Under the pieces are notes generated by a model that saw only the letters and a list, made by a program, of their open reading frames with translations, did not search any database and was not told the DNA's origin. The position numbers and the translations under genes were made by a program. Of a DNA stretch of 64,000 nucleotides, positions 28,013-38,067 are shown one piece after another. Where the stretch lies: positions 992,001-1,056,000 of the forward strand of contig NZ_BOSE01000001.1 in assembly GCF_018403185.1 (NCBI RefSeq). The letters are read 5' to 3'. The DNA is from Paenibacillus montaniterrae. Lineage in GTDB: Bacteria; Bacillota; Bacilli; Paenibacillales; Paenibacillaceae. The stretch's first letter is position 1. Every line of letters begins with the position of its first letter.

Positions 28013-28189
28013 CTATTCTTCCGTAATATGCTTAGATTTATTGAGCTTGCGGTTGCCTTTTTTCATTTTTTCCTTATAGAAATCTACTTGCTGTTCATCA
28101 TAGATTTCATCTGCGAATTCCTCATCCTCCCAGTCAATTGGCAGGTCTCCGAAATTCACTTTTTCCACTTCATTTTTATCGCTGTACAT
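28013..28189 (-). CDS. Small acidic hypothetical protein (58 residues)
   Basis: A 58-codon reading frame with an ATG nine bases after a strong GGAGGTGA site and a terminator just beyond its TAG stop. The protein begins MYSDKNEVEKV, has a cluster of acidic residues (DWEDEEFADE) in the middle and a lysine-rich tail (KMKKGNRKLNKSK). I do not recognise a family. Its own terminators on both sides suggest a monocistronic transcript between dnaJ and prmA. Confidence 0.75.
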   Translation of the reverse strand: MYSDKNEVEKVNFGDLPIDWEDEEFADEIYDEQQVDFYKEKMKKGNRKLNKSKHITEE

Positions 28190-28303
28190 ACGTTCACCTC
28201 CTGGCCAGCCTTTTTAGGTAGTATAAGGTAAAGCCATCTCATTTATACCCGTAAACTGGCAAGCTCGTACGCAGGACGCGGCGCAGAACAGCTTATCAGT
28301 ACT

Positions 28304-28355
28304 AAAAAAAGAGCCTGCCCGGCAGGATACTGTCCTGACCGAGCAAACTCTGTTT
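28304..28355 (-). terminator. Terminator after dnaJ
   Basis: Minus-strand imperfect hairpin with CAGGA / TCCTG core and GAG / CTC ends, followed by seven Ts (28310-28304). It ends the hrcA-grpE-dnaK-dnaJ operon. Confidence 0.8.
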
Positions 28356-28366
28356 GCAGCATGAAA

Positions 28367-29494
28367 TTATTCGCCACGGAATGCTTTTTTCATGCGCTCA
28401 AAAATCGATTCGTGATGCTCTTCATTATTAGCTGGTGTGGAGCTGCTTAGCCCACCGAATTGACGGAGCAGCTCTTTTTGCTCCTCAGTCAAATTAGTTG
28501 GCGTCACAACGGTTACCTTAACATGCTGGTCGCCATTGCCGATGCCGCGCAGCTTAGGCACACCTTTGCCTTTCAGACGGAAGTATTTCCCGGTTTGAGT
28601 ACCGGCCGGAATTTTCATTTTCACACGCTCGGTTAGTGTAGGGACCTCGATTTCATCGCCTAACGCTGCTTGTGCAAATGTGATCGGCACCTCCAGGTAA
28701 ATGTCATCGCCTTCGCGATCGAAGTATTCATGGGATTTTACGCGCAGCACAATATAAAGATCGCCTGCAGGACCGCCGTTTCTTCCGCCTTCACCTTCGC
28801 CGCTAATGCGAATTTGCTGACCATCATCAACACCAGCCGGAATATTTACTTTAATGCGACGTTGCTTTCTTACGCGACCGTCGCCATGGCAGGTGCCGCA
28901 TTTGTCGACGATGATTTTACCTGTTCCGCGACAGGTTTGACATACACGACGGTTGGCAATACGTCCAAATGGCGTGTTTTGCACAACCTCCTGCTGCCCT
29001 GTTCCATGACAGGTTGAACAAACCTTAGGCGACGTCCCAGGCTTTGCTCCAGTACCATGACAGGTATCGCAGCTTTCCTCGCGTGGAATGGTAACCTCGG
29101 TCTCCTTGCCGAATACCGCTTCCTTAAACTCGATCGTCATCGTATATTGCAGATCCTTGCCTCGCTGCGGCGCATTCGGATCACGCTGACGGCCACCGCC
29201 GCCAAAGAACATATCAAAAATATCACCAAATCCACCAAAGTCAGCGCCACCTGCGCCTCCCATTCCTTGATTCGGATCAACATGGCCGTAACGATCGTAG
29301 GTAGCACGCTTGCCATCATCGCTTAAGACATCGTATGCTTCCTTTACTTCTTTAAATTTATCCTCGGCATCAGCCGCTTTGTTTACGTCAGGATGGTATT
29401 GACGCGCAAGCTTGCGGTATGCCTTTTTAATATCTTCGCCAGAGGCATCCTTGCCTACCCCAAGCACTTCATAATAATCACGCTTTTCAGCCAA
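28367..29494 (-). CDS. dnaJ: Chaperone protein DnaJ
   Basis: Co-chaperone that stimulates DnaK ATPase and delivers substrates. The 375-residue product is a full type I DnaJ: J domain with H34-P35-D36, a Gly/Phe-rich linker ([13 protein letters not shown]), four CxxCxGxG zinc repeats (about 145-215) and two C-terminal substrate-binding domains. Last gene of the CIRCE-controlled operon. Confidence 0.98.
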   Translation of the reverse strand: MAEKRDYYEVLGVGKDASGEDIKKAYRKLARQYHPDVNKAADAEDKFKEVKEAYDVLSDDGKRATYDRYGHVDPNQGMGGAGGADFGGFGDIFDMFFGGGGRQRDPNAPQRGKDLQYTMTIEFKEAVFGKETEVTIPREESCDTCHGTGAKPGTSPKVCSTCHGTGQQEVVQNTPFGRIANRRVCQTCRGTGKIIVDKCGTCHGDGRVRKQRRIKVNIPAGVDDGQQIRISGEGEGGRNGGPAGDLYIVLRVKSHEYFDREGDDIYLEVPITFAQAALGDEIEVPTLTERVKMKIPAGTQTGKYFRLKGKGVPKLRGIGNGDQHVKVTVVTPTNLTEEQKELLRQFGGLSSSTPANNEEHHESIFERMKKAFRGE

Positions 29495-29544
29495 TTGATC
29501 TCACCTCCCCTGCTGGAATGAATGATCTGTACCTACACATGAGA

Positions 29545-29580
29545 AAGGTCAAAGTTGGGGACGAGCCCGCTTTGACCCTT
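29545..29580 (-). other. Intergenic hairpin between dnaK and dnaJ
   Basis: Inverted repeat with arms AAGGTCAAAG (29545-29554) and CTTTGACCCTT (29570-29580). On the minus strand it is followed by TCTCATG rather than a T-run, so it looks more like a processing or stability element, or a weak attenuator, than a full terminator. Confidence 0.55.
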
Positions 29581-29592
29581 CTTAGCTAACTA

Positions 29593-31434
<1,842 letters not shown>

Positions 31435-31475
31435 CTAAATATCCTCCTAGAACTTTTTATATGTGAATTAACGAT

Positions 31476-32063
31476 TTAGCCGCTTACTTTAACCATTGCC
31501 GGGCGGATAACTTTATCCTTCAGCATATAGCCTTTTTGCAGCTCCTCGACGATAATCCCTTCTTCATACTCATCGGTTTCAACTGTCATTACCGCTTGAT
31601 GATATTCAGGATTAAACGGCTCGCCTACAGTAGTCATAGCTTTCAGGCCTTCTGCCTCTACCGTAGCCATTAGCTGGCGGAAAATCATATCCAGGCCTTT
31701 GGCAAGCGATTCATAATCACCTGTAGAAGCGGAAGCAGCTAGTGCGCGATCAAAGTTGTCAATAGAAGGCAGCAAGTTTTCAACCAGCTTGGCAGAAGCG
31801 TACTTTGCCAGCTCTTCTTTTTCTTTCAATGTTCTTCTTCTGAAATTATCATAATCAGCCTGTACGCGCAGCAGTCGATTGTTAGCTTCCTCCAACTGCT
31901 TTCTTAGCTGCTCTACCTCTTCATTGCCTTCTGGCTCAGCTGCATGCTCTTGTTCATCCTCTTGATCATGTTGGGCGGTATCCTGCATTTCCTCATGAGC
32001 GTTTTCCTCAAGATTTTGCTCCTCTTGATCCACGAACTCATTGTTTTGCTCGTTTTTACTCAC
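31476..32063 (-). CDS. grpE: Nucleotide exchange factor GrpE
   Basis: Releases ADP from DnaK. The 195-residue product starts with GTG after GGAGGTGA, has a highly acidic N-terminal third (many E and D), a long helix (ANNRLLRVQADYDNFRRRT) and the C-terminal beta domain ending LKDKVIRPAMVKVS. It lies between hrcA and dnaK. Confidence 0.97.
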   Translation of the reverse strand: MSKNEQNNEFVDQEEQNLEENAHEEMQDTAQHDQEDEQEHAAEPEGNEEVEQLRKQLEEANNRLLRVQADYDNFRRRTLKEKEELAKYASAKLVENLLPSIDNFDRALAASASTGDYESLAKGLDMIFRQLMATVEAEGLKAMTTVGEPFNPEYHQAVMTVETDEYEEGIIVEELQKGYMLKDKVIRPAMVKVSG

Positions 32064-32090
32064 CCTGTCACCTCCTAGTATTAGTGCAAC

Positions 32091-33122
32091 TTATTTGTAA
32101 AACCATCGACCCATTATGGTGCTCATATCTTTGGATACCAGGTCGAGATAGCGGATCACCTTTCCATATTCCATCCTTGTTGGCCCCAAAATGCCAATCG
32201 TACCTAAAACTTTGCCGTCAAGCGCATAGGTCGCAGTAATTAAACTGCAGTCTGCAATCGCTTGGTGATCGTTTTCTGCACCGATTCGAACTTGAATGCC
32301 ATGCGGCAAGGAAGAAAAAAGCTTCATAACCGTCGGAGTTTCCTCTAGCATATCCAATATCGTCTTAACCTTGTCTACATCTTTAAACTCTGGCTGAATT
32401 AGCATATTAGTCGTACCGCTTAAATATACGCGATGCTCGTCTCCAGCCTTAAGCGCATCATCAAGCACTTGAACCAAGCCTTCAAAATGTCCAACATAGC
32501 GCTCCAGCTCCTGGCTAACCTCTGAATAAAGCTTAGACTTCAGCTTAATTAGCGGTACACCGGCCAGCTTCGCATTTAATATATTCGATACCTTTTGAAG
32601 TTGATCCATAGATAAACCCGCTGGCAATGTAATTGTGCGATTTTCAACATGACCAGTGTTCGTTACGATGATAGCAACCGCAGCATGATCATTTAATGGT
32701 ACGATGCCAAAATGCTGCAACGAATTGCTGAATAGCTCAGGACCAAGTAAAATAGAAGTATAATTGGTTAAGTTGGATAGCACAAGCGCTGCGTGCTGAA
32801 TTACCTGCTCGATTCGATTAAGCTCCTCGAACAAAAACGAGTGAATCGTCGCCTTGTCGATCTCTATGTCGGCATCCTGCTGTTTTATAAGATGATCGAC
32901 GTAGTAGCGATAGCCTAATGTAGAAGGGATGCGTCCAGCAGATGTATGCGGCTGCTCCAAATAACCCAGTTCCTCCAGATCTGCCATTTCATTGCGAATC
33001 GTTGCTGGGCTGAAGCCGATATCATCGCGCTTGGAAATGCTCCGAGATCCGACCGGTTCTGCAGATCGAATATAGTCATCTACAATCGCTTTTAATATTA
33101 ACCTTTGTCTCTCTGTCAGCAT
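32091..33122 (-). CDS. hrcA: Heat-inducible transcription repressor HrcA
   Basis: Repressor that binds CIRCE and needs GroEL for activity. The 343-residue product has an N-terminal winged helix (MLTERQRLILKAIVDDYI, with SRSISKRDD in the recognition region) and the family's C-terminal signature near GTIGILGPTRMEYGKV. First gene of the heat-shock operon, 46 bases downstream of a perfect CIRCE, so it controls itself. Confidence 0.98.
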   Translation of the reverse strand: MLTERQRLILKAIVDDYIRSAEPVGSRSISKRDDIGFSPATIRNEMADLEELGYLEQPHTSAGRIPSTLGYRYYVDHLIKQQDADIEIDKATIHSFLFEELNRIEQVIQHAALVLSNLTNYTSILLGPELFSNSLQHFGIVPLNDHAAVAIIVTNTGHVENRTITLPAGLSMDQLQKVSNILNAKLAGVPLIKLKSKLYSEVSQELERYVGHFEGLVQVLDDALKAGDEHRVYLSGTTNMLIQPEFKDVDKVKTILDMLEETPTVMKLFSSLPHGIQVRIGAENDHQAIADCSLITATYALDGKVLGTIGILGPTRMEYGKVIRYLDLVSKDMSTIMGRWFYK

Positions 33123-33167
33123 TTCATCATCCTCCGTTTCAAAAGGTTACAAGCTTCTCCAACTTCG

Positions 33168-33194
33168 TTAGCACTCAATTAAGTCGAGTGCTAA
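33168..33194 (-). promoter_or_regulatory. CIRCE operator
   Basis: Perfect TTAGCACTC - 9 bases - GAGTGCTAA inverted repeat, the HrcA operator, located between the hrcA promoter and its start codon. Confidence 0.97.
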
Positions 33195-33205
33195 TCATTA
33201 ATACA

Positions 33206-33235
33206 AAAATACCAAATCGGCTTGATTATTGTCAA
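33206..33235 (-). promoter_or_regulatory. Sigma-A promoter of the hrcA operon
   Basis: Minus strand TTGACA (33235-33230), 18 bases, TATTTT (33211-33206), with CIRCE directly downstream at the expected transcription start. The promoter lies within a 16-bp inverted repeat. Confidence 0.75.
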
Positions 33236-33247
33236 GTCGATTTGGTA
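33210..33247 (-). terminator. 16-bp inverted repeat overlapping the hrcA promoter, probable terminator of the upstream gene
   Basis: Arms TACCAAATCGGCTTGA (33210-33225) and TCAAGTCGATTTGGTA (33232-33247) match at 15 of 16 positions (the other is a G-U pair in RNA) around a six-base loop, and the minus strand continues with TTTTTG. This fits a terminator for the acetyltransferase gene, but the same bases hold the hrcA -35 box. Confidence 0.65.
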
Positions 33248-33273
33248 AGCATCCGTCTATTTTTCCGTCTAAT

Positions 33274-33744
33274 TTATAGTATTTTTTTCATAACAGCAAT
33301 TTCATCGCAGGCGTGGCGCTTCGGACAAGACATGCAGTCGGTCCAAACCTTTTCAGGAAAGATCTCTTTTTCCACAACTTCGAATCCGTTTCTTACGAAA
33401 AATGAAACCGCGTAGGTCAGCGCCATAATTTTGCTGATGCCTTGCTTTTGCGCATTTTCAATTAGTCGCTCAACTAGCAATCCGCCAATCCCGTAGCCCT
33501 TATAGCCTTCCGACATGCCGAGCGAGCGAATTTCAACCAAATCATCGCCGAGCCGAGTCAAAGCGCCACAGCCGACAAACTTGCCGTCTATTTCCGCAAT
33601 GACGAACGTATCTATATTTTTCAGGAGCGCTTCTCGCGAGCGCGGCAGCATAATTCCTTTTTCGGCATAGCCATTTATTAAATTATACAACGATTCCACA
33701 TCATCTGCCTTAGCGTTTCTACATAAAACATGCAGAGTTTGCAT
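33274..33744 (-). CDS. GNAT family N-acetyltransferase (ArgA-like)
   Basis: A 156-residue acetyltransferase with the acetyl-CoA loop GYKGYGIGGLLVERL and the conserved DLVEIRSLGM strand. The C-terminal cluster CMSCPKRHACDE with three cysteines marks the ArgA-related Firmicute group, for which N-acetylglutamate synthesis is suggested but not shown here. The start at 33744 follows GGAGGTGA. It sits alone between hemW and hrcA, an addition to the Bacillus order. Confidence 0.85.
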   Translation of the reverse strand: MQTLHVLCRNAKADDVESLYNLINGYAEKGIMLPRSREALLKNIDTFVIAEIDGKFVGCGALTRLGDDLVEIRSLGMSEGYKGYGIGGLLVERLIENAQKQGISKIMALTYAVSFFVRNGFEVVEKEIFPEKVWTDCMSCPKRHACDEIAVMKKIL

Positions 33745-33859
33745 AGCTGCCTTCACCTCCGAGTGAGCGATCCATTCATAATTATTCAATCAATATGAAT
33801 GAATATACATCAATCCGGCTTAATTTGCAATCCTATTTTTGCGGTTTTTTGAGTGGAAT

Positions 33860-35020
33860 TTATGATTCAGCCAAAAATGAAGCAAATACTTCATTTCCGA
33901 GCAGCAGCCCTTGTGCTGTCAGGCGATAACAAACATCGCCCTGCTGCTTCACACGCTCCATAAGCCCCAGTTGAACCTGCTTGTCTATAATATGCCCAAA
34001 ATCCTGCTCCAATTCAGCATTAGGGAATTGTTCCTTATAGCGCGAGGCGGTGACACCGTCCAGCAAACGGAGGCCTACCATCATATAATCCTCTTTCGCT
34101 TCCTGCTCGCTGATTTCATATTGCTCAAGCCGTGGCAGCTTTGTTTTGCAGGCTTCAATATAAGGCTGTACACCTTTAATGTTCATATGGCGCAGCCGAT
34201 TAACGTAGCCGTGCGCTCCAGTACCAAGCCCATAGTACGGCTCATTGCGCCAATACGTGGAATTATGGCGGCTTTCGAAGCCAGGCTTGGCAAAATTGCT
34301 TATTTCGTAATGCTTGTAGCCTGCAGCCGCGATTCGCTGCATTAAATGAATATACATGCTGTATTCTTCTTCTTCAGTGGGCAAAATCAGCTGATTGCTT
34401 TCATACAGCTTATGGAACAGCGTATTTTCCTCAATTTTCAGGCTGTACAGTGAATAGTGCGGCAAATCAAGCTCAAGCGCTTTGCTTACACTTTGCTCAA
34501 GCAGCTCAGTCGTTTGCCCCGGCAGACCAAACATTAAATCAATGGACAAATTGCTAAAGCCGACAGTGCGTGCATAGTCCAGGCTGCGATACACATCCTC
34601 GACCTCATGAATACGGCCGATTCGTTTGAGCAGCTCATTGTCAAAGGACTGCACGCCAAAGCTGATGCGATTAACTCCACCCTGCTTCATCGCTCGCAGC
34701 TTGTCAAGATCAGTCGTGCCAGGGTTAGCCTCCATTGAAAACTCCACATCGGACGCTAGCGGAAACCAGCGCTGCACAGAAGCGAGAAATCGCTCCATCT
34801 GCTGCGGTGTCAATACCGTAGGCGTTCCACCGCCGACAAACACCGTCTTAATGGTTGCAGGCGGGCATTGCTCAACCGTACGCTGCATTTCCAGCTCGAG
34901 CGCATCCAAATAAGCGTCAACGGGCTGTCCCTTCAATATATATGAAGTAAAATCACAATAGTGACACTTGTTCGTGCAAAACGGGATATGAATATATAAT
35001 GCCTCAGGTGCTTGCTGCAT
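33860..35020 (-). CDS. hemW: Radical SAM heme chaperone HemW
   Basis: HemW binds heme and passes it to apoproteins; it is often annotated as coproporphyrinogen oxidase-like. The 386-residue product has the radical-SAM cysteines C15, C19 and C22 in CTNKCHYCDF. It lacks the fourth cysteine that follows in true HemN (the motif continues DFTS), in keeping with HemW. It is placed between lepA and hrcA as in Bacillus. Confidence 0.93.
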   Translation of the reverse strand: MQQAPEALYIHIPFCTNKCHYCDFTSYILKGQPVDAYLDALELEMQRTVEQCPPATIKTVFVGGGTPTVLTPQQMERFLASVQRWFPLASDVEFSMEANPGTTDLDKLRAMKQGGVNRISFGVQSFDNELLKRIGRIHEVEDVYRSLDYARTVGFSNLSIDLMFGLPGQTTELLEQSVSKALELDLPHYSLYSLKIEENTLFHKLYESNQLILPTEEEEYSMYIHLMQRIAAAGYKHYEISNFAKPGFESRHNSTYWRNEPYYGLGTGAHGYVNRLRHMNIKGVQPYIEACKTKLPRLEQYEISEQEAKEDYMMVGLRLLDGVTASRYKEQFPNAELEQDFGHIIDKQVQLGLMERVKQQGDVCYRLTAQGLLLGNEVFASFLAES

Positions 35021-35070
35021 TCATATCCTCCTTTCATTATAGAAGGTTACGATGGCTATATGCATCGTGT

Positions 35071-35118
35071 AAAAAAAGCTTGCTCCGTCTTCGATATGCA
35101 ATCGACGACGAAGCAAGC
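35071..35118 (-). terminator. Terminator after lepA
   Basis: Minus-strand hairpin GCTTGCT..CGTC..TCGAT / ATCGA..GACG..AGCAAGC followed by TTTTTTT. It separates lepA from hemW. Confidence 0.88.
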
Positions 35119-35159
35119 CTCAACTTATTGACTTCCTCGATAAAGCGTAGGGAGCGCAA

Positions 35160-36977
35160 TTAATCCTCGTCGATTTTCAGCACCGCCATAAATGCTTCCT
35201 GCGGCACCTCAACGCTTCCTACCTGCTTCATCCGCTTCTTGCCTTCTTTTTGCTTTTCAAGCAGCTTGCGCTTACGGCTAATATCACCGCCGTAGCATTT
35301 GGCAAGTACGTTTTTACGCATCGCTTTAACCGTTTCACGCGCAATAATTTTTGTACCGATTGAAGCTTGAACCGGCACCTCGAACATTTGGCGTGGAATT
35401 AGTCCTTTCAGCTTTTCGCAGATGATGCGTCCGCGCGTGTAGGCGCGATCCTTATGCACGATAACAGACAACGCATCAACCTGCTCGCCGTTCAGCATAA
35501 TATCCATCTTCACCAAATTTGAGCGGCGATAGCCAATTAGCTCGTAATCAAAGGAAGCATACCCCTTCGTGCTTGATTTAAGCTGGTCGAAGAAATCATA
35601 AACAATTTCCGCAAGCGGCAAATTGTACGTAATCGTAACACGATTTTCATCCAAATACTCCATGTTGACGAATTCGCCACGCTTGTTTTGGCATAGCTCC
35701 ATAATTGCACCAACGTAATCGTTCGGCACAATTATGCTTGCCTTCACATACGGCTCCTCAACATAATCTAGCTTGCTGGATTCCGGATAATTGGACGGGT
35801 TGTCGATTTCAATAACAGTGCCGTTCGTCATTGTAACGCGATAAATAACACTCGGTGCCGTCGTAATTAACGGAATGTTGAACTCCCGTTCAATCCGTTC
35901 CTGGATAACCTCCATATGCAGCAACCCTAAAAATCCGCAGCGGAAGCCAAATCCGAGCGCAGTGGAGCTCTCAGGCTCATAGCGCAGCGAGGCATCGTTT
36001 AGCTCCAGCTTCTCCAATGCTTCACGCAAATCGTTGTAATCCTGTGATTCGATCGGATACAAGCCGCAGTATACCATCGGGTTAATTCTGCGATAGCCAG
36101 GCAAAGCCTCGCTGGCAGGACGTTTTGCATCTGTAATCGTATCCCCGACACGTGTATCCTTCACGTTTTTAATGCCTGCCACGACAAAGCCAACATCGCC
36201 TACGCGCAGCTCGTCAATAATAGTCGTTTTCGGCGTAAAGCAGCCGACCTCTATTACTTCAAATTCAGCATCGGTTGCCATAAAGCGAATATTTTGCCCT
36301 GCCTTGATCGATCCGTTAACGACGCGCACATAAACAATAACGCCCTTGTAAGCATCATAATGCGAATCGAAAATTAACGCTTGCAGCGGAGCGTCCGGAT
36401 CTCCCTCAGGAGCAGGCACCTTCGCCACAACCTGCTCAAGAATTTCTTCGATGCCGATGCCGGCTTTCGCCGAAGCATGTACCGCGTCACTTGCATCGAG
36501 CCCGATTACATCCTCGATTTCCTGCTTTACCCGTTCTGGTTCAGCGCTCGGCAAATCGATTTTATTAATAACAGGCAAAATTTCCAAATTGTTATCAAGC
36601 GCCAAATAGACGTTAGCCAATGTTTGGGCTTCGATCCCTTGTGCAGCATCTACAACGAGCAGCGCCCCCTCGCAGGCTGCCAGGCTTCGAGAAACCTCGT
36701 ATGTAAAATCGACATGTCCTGGAGTATCAATCAAGTTAAGGAAATATTCCTCTCCATCCTTTGCCCGGTAAGACAAGCGAACGGATTGCAATTTAATCGT
36801 AATGCCGCGCTCTCGTTCCAAATCCATTTTGTCCAGAACCTGAGACTGCATTTCACGCGAGCTAAGTGCTCCTGTCAGCTCAATAATTCGATCTGCCAAC
36901 GTAGACTTTCCATGGTCGATATGAGCAATAATCGAAAAATTTCTTATTTTCTTCTGTCTTTCGCGAACGTCGGTCAT
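35160..36977 (-). CDS. lepA: Elongation factor 4 (LepA)
   Basis: Ribosomal GTPase LepA/EF4, about 605 residues. The N-terminal GTPase domain has HIDHGKST and DTPGHVDF; the protein ends with the lysine-rich LepA-specific C-terminal domain ([18 protein letters not shown]). The ATG at 36977 follows GGGGG; a GTG at 36992 would add five residues. Position between the YqxA-like gene and hemW matches Bacillus. Confidence 0.97.
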   Translation of the reverse strand: MTDVRERQKKIRNFSIIAHIDHGKSTLADRIIELTGALSSREMQSQVLDKMDLERERGITIKLQSVRLSYRAKDGEEYFLNLIDTPGHVDFTYEVSRSLAACEGALLVVDAAQGIEAQTLANVYLALDNNLEILPVINKIDLPSAEPERVKQEIEDVIGLDASDAVHASAKAGIGIEEILEQVVAKVPAPEGDPDAPLQALIFDSHYDAYKGVIVYVRVVNGSIKAGQNIRFMATDAEFEVIEVGCFTPKTTIIDELRVGDVGFVVAGIKNVKDTRVGDTITDAKRPASEALPGYRRINPMVYCGLYPIESQDYNDLREALEKLELNDASLRYEPESSTALGFGFRCGFLGLLHMEVIQERIEREFNIPLITTAPSVIYRVTMTNGTVIEIDNPSNYPESSKLDYVEEPYVKASIIVPNDYVGAIMELCQNKRGEFVNMEYLDENRVTITYNLPLAEIVYDFFDQLKSSTKGYASFDYELIGYRRSNLVKMDIMLNGEQVDALSVIVHKDRAYTRGRIICEKLKGLIPRQMFEVPVQASIGTKIIARETVKAMRKNVLAKCYGGDISRKRKLLEKQKEGKKRMKQVGSVEVPQEAFMAVLKIDED

Positions 36978-37056
36978 GCCAAACCCCCACACATTCCATG
37001 AATAAAATCAATCAACCTATTATAACAGTAAGCGCAATTCACATCAATGGAGAAAT

Positions 37057-37091
37057 GAAAAGCGGCACGCCGCTTGAGGAAGCGCATGCCA
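37057..37091 (-). terminator. Terminator after the YqxA-position gene
   Basis: Minus-strand hairpin GGCATGC.GCTT / AAGCGGCGTGCC (one bulge, one G-U) followed by TTTTCATTTC. Seventeen bases of the arm (37069-37085) are repeated exactly inside the adjacent coding end at 37143-37159. Confidence 0.6.
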
Positions 37092-37100
37092 CTTATGCTG

Positions 37101-37586
37101 CTAATTGATTACATTGTTAAACAGCTTGGCTATAAATTGAATGCCGCTTGAGGAAGCGCTTTGCAGCACCTCCGAGGTAGAATCTGCGATCCGATTCACT
37201 GCAGGCTTGCCAGTATGCTCCTCATTCAATAGAAGCTTTTGCTGCAGCTCTTCCTTTTCCTTCAACAGTGCAAGACGCTTCAGCTCAGCAATTTCCGCTT
37301 CAAGCGCAGCGATTTCCTGATCAACAGCGAAGTCTGTCGAATCCGAGCCGCTTGAAAGCTCATCTGCTTGACCAAGCTCCTCCTGCTCCTCCTCTTGCCC
37401 ATTGATTGGGATTAAGCCTGGCGGTTCAACATTGTCAAGCGATTGACGCTGAGCAGTCTCCCCACCTTGCTCCAGCGGCCCATATACCCGCTCAATGCCC
37501 GCTGTTGTCAGCTCCATCATATAGAGCACAATAATCGTAATGGCACTGCCGAGCACAAGCCATTTCCAAGCTTTGCTCCGAAACAT
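37101..37586 (-). CDS. Unrecognised membrane-anchored protein in the YqxA position
   Basis: A 161-residue protein with one N-terminal membrane segment (about 9-26), an acidic middle (EEEQEELGQADE) and a predicted coiled coil (about 90-120, EIAALEAEIAELKRL). It lies between spoIIP and lepA, where Bacillus has yqxA, but the sequence is too different for me to call it YqxA with confidence. Repeat array B separates it from spoIIP. AAGGGATG upstream of the ATG is a modest ribosome site. Confidence 0.75.
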   Translation of the reverse strand: MFRSKAWKWLVLGSAITIIVLYMMELTTAGIERVYGPLEQGGETAQRQSLDNVEPPGLIPINGQEEEQEELGQADELSSGSDSTDFAVDQEIAALEAEIAELKRLALLKEKEELQQKLLLNEEHTGKPAVNRIADSTSEVLQSASSSGIQFIAKLFNNVIN

Positions 37587-37626
37587 AGCAATTACATCCC
37601 TTCTTTGAAAAAATCAACCTACAACA

Positions 37627-38067
37627 TTCACCGTCGAATACGCTACAGCGCAACTACATCGTCATCAAAGTCCAGCTTTTTAAGCTTCCTCATTTCAATC
37701 AGGTTTAAAAAGCTGGGCTTTCAGGACCAAGAAGATGGCACGATACTAGAAAGCGAGGAGCGCAGCGTAGAGCAATAGCTACGTGAGCACCACAGCTTTC
37801 GGTAGCGTGACATATTCGCCGTCGACTAATCTTCGAAGCAATTACACCGTCATCAAAGCCCAGCTTTTTAAACTTCCTCATTCCAATCAGGTTTAAAAAG
37901 CTGGGCTTTCAGGACCAAGAAGCTTGGACGCTAGTAGAAAACGAGGAGCGCAGCGTAGAGCAATTGCTACGTGAGCACCGCAGTTTTCGCTAGCGTTCAA
38001 GATTCGACGTCGACTAAGCTACAGAGAAGTCGCATCGTCATCAAAGTCCAGCTTTTTAAGCTTCCTC
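37627..38067. repeat. Array B: one partial and two full units of the ~186-bp structured repeat
   Basis: A truncated unit (37627-37723) and full units at 37724-37911 and 37912-38067. Sequence and order match array A, but the junction hairpin arms are CCAGCTTTTTAA / TTAAAAAGCTGG instead of the A-type arms, changed on both sides. The array occupies almost all of the gap between spoIIP and the YqxA-position gene, and its edge includes the spoIIP stop codon. Confidence 0.9.

Noticed and set aside
33860..35020. Oxygen-independent coproporphyrinogen III oxidase (HemN)
   Set aside because: The radical-SAM motif lacks the extra cysteine of HemN and the gene lies in the hemW place next to lepA and hrcA.
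37627..38067. Integron cassette array with attC-like sites
   Set aside because: There are no cassettes between the palindromes, no integrase, and the ends do not match the RYYYAAC / GTTRRRY boxes.
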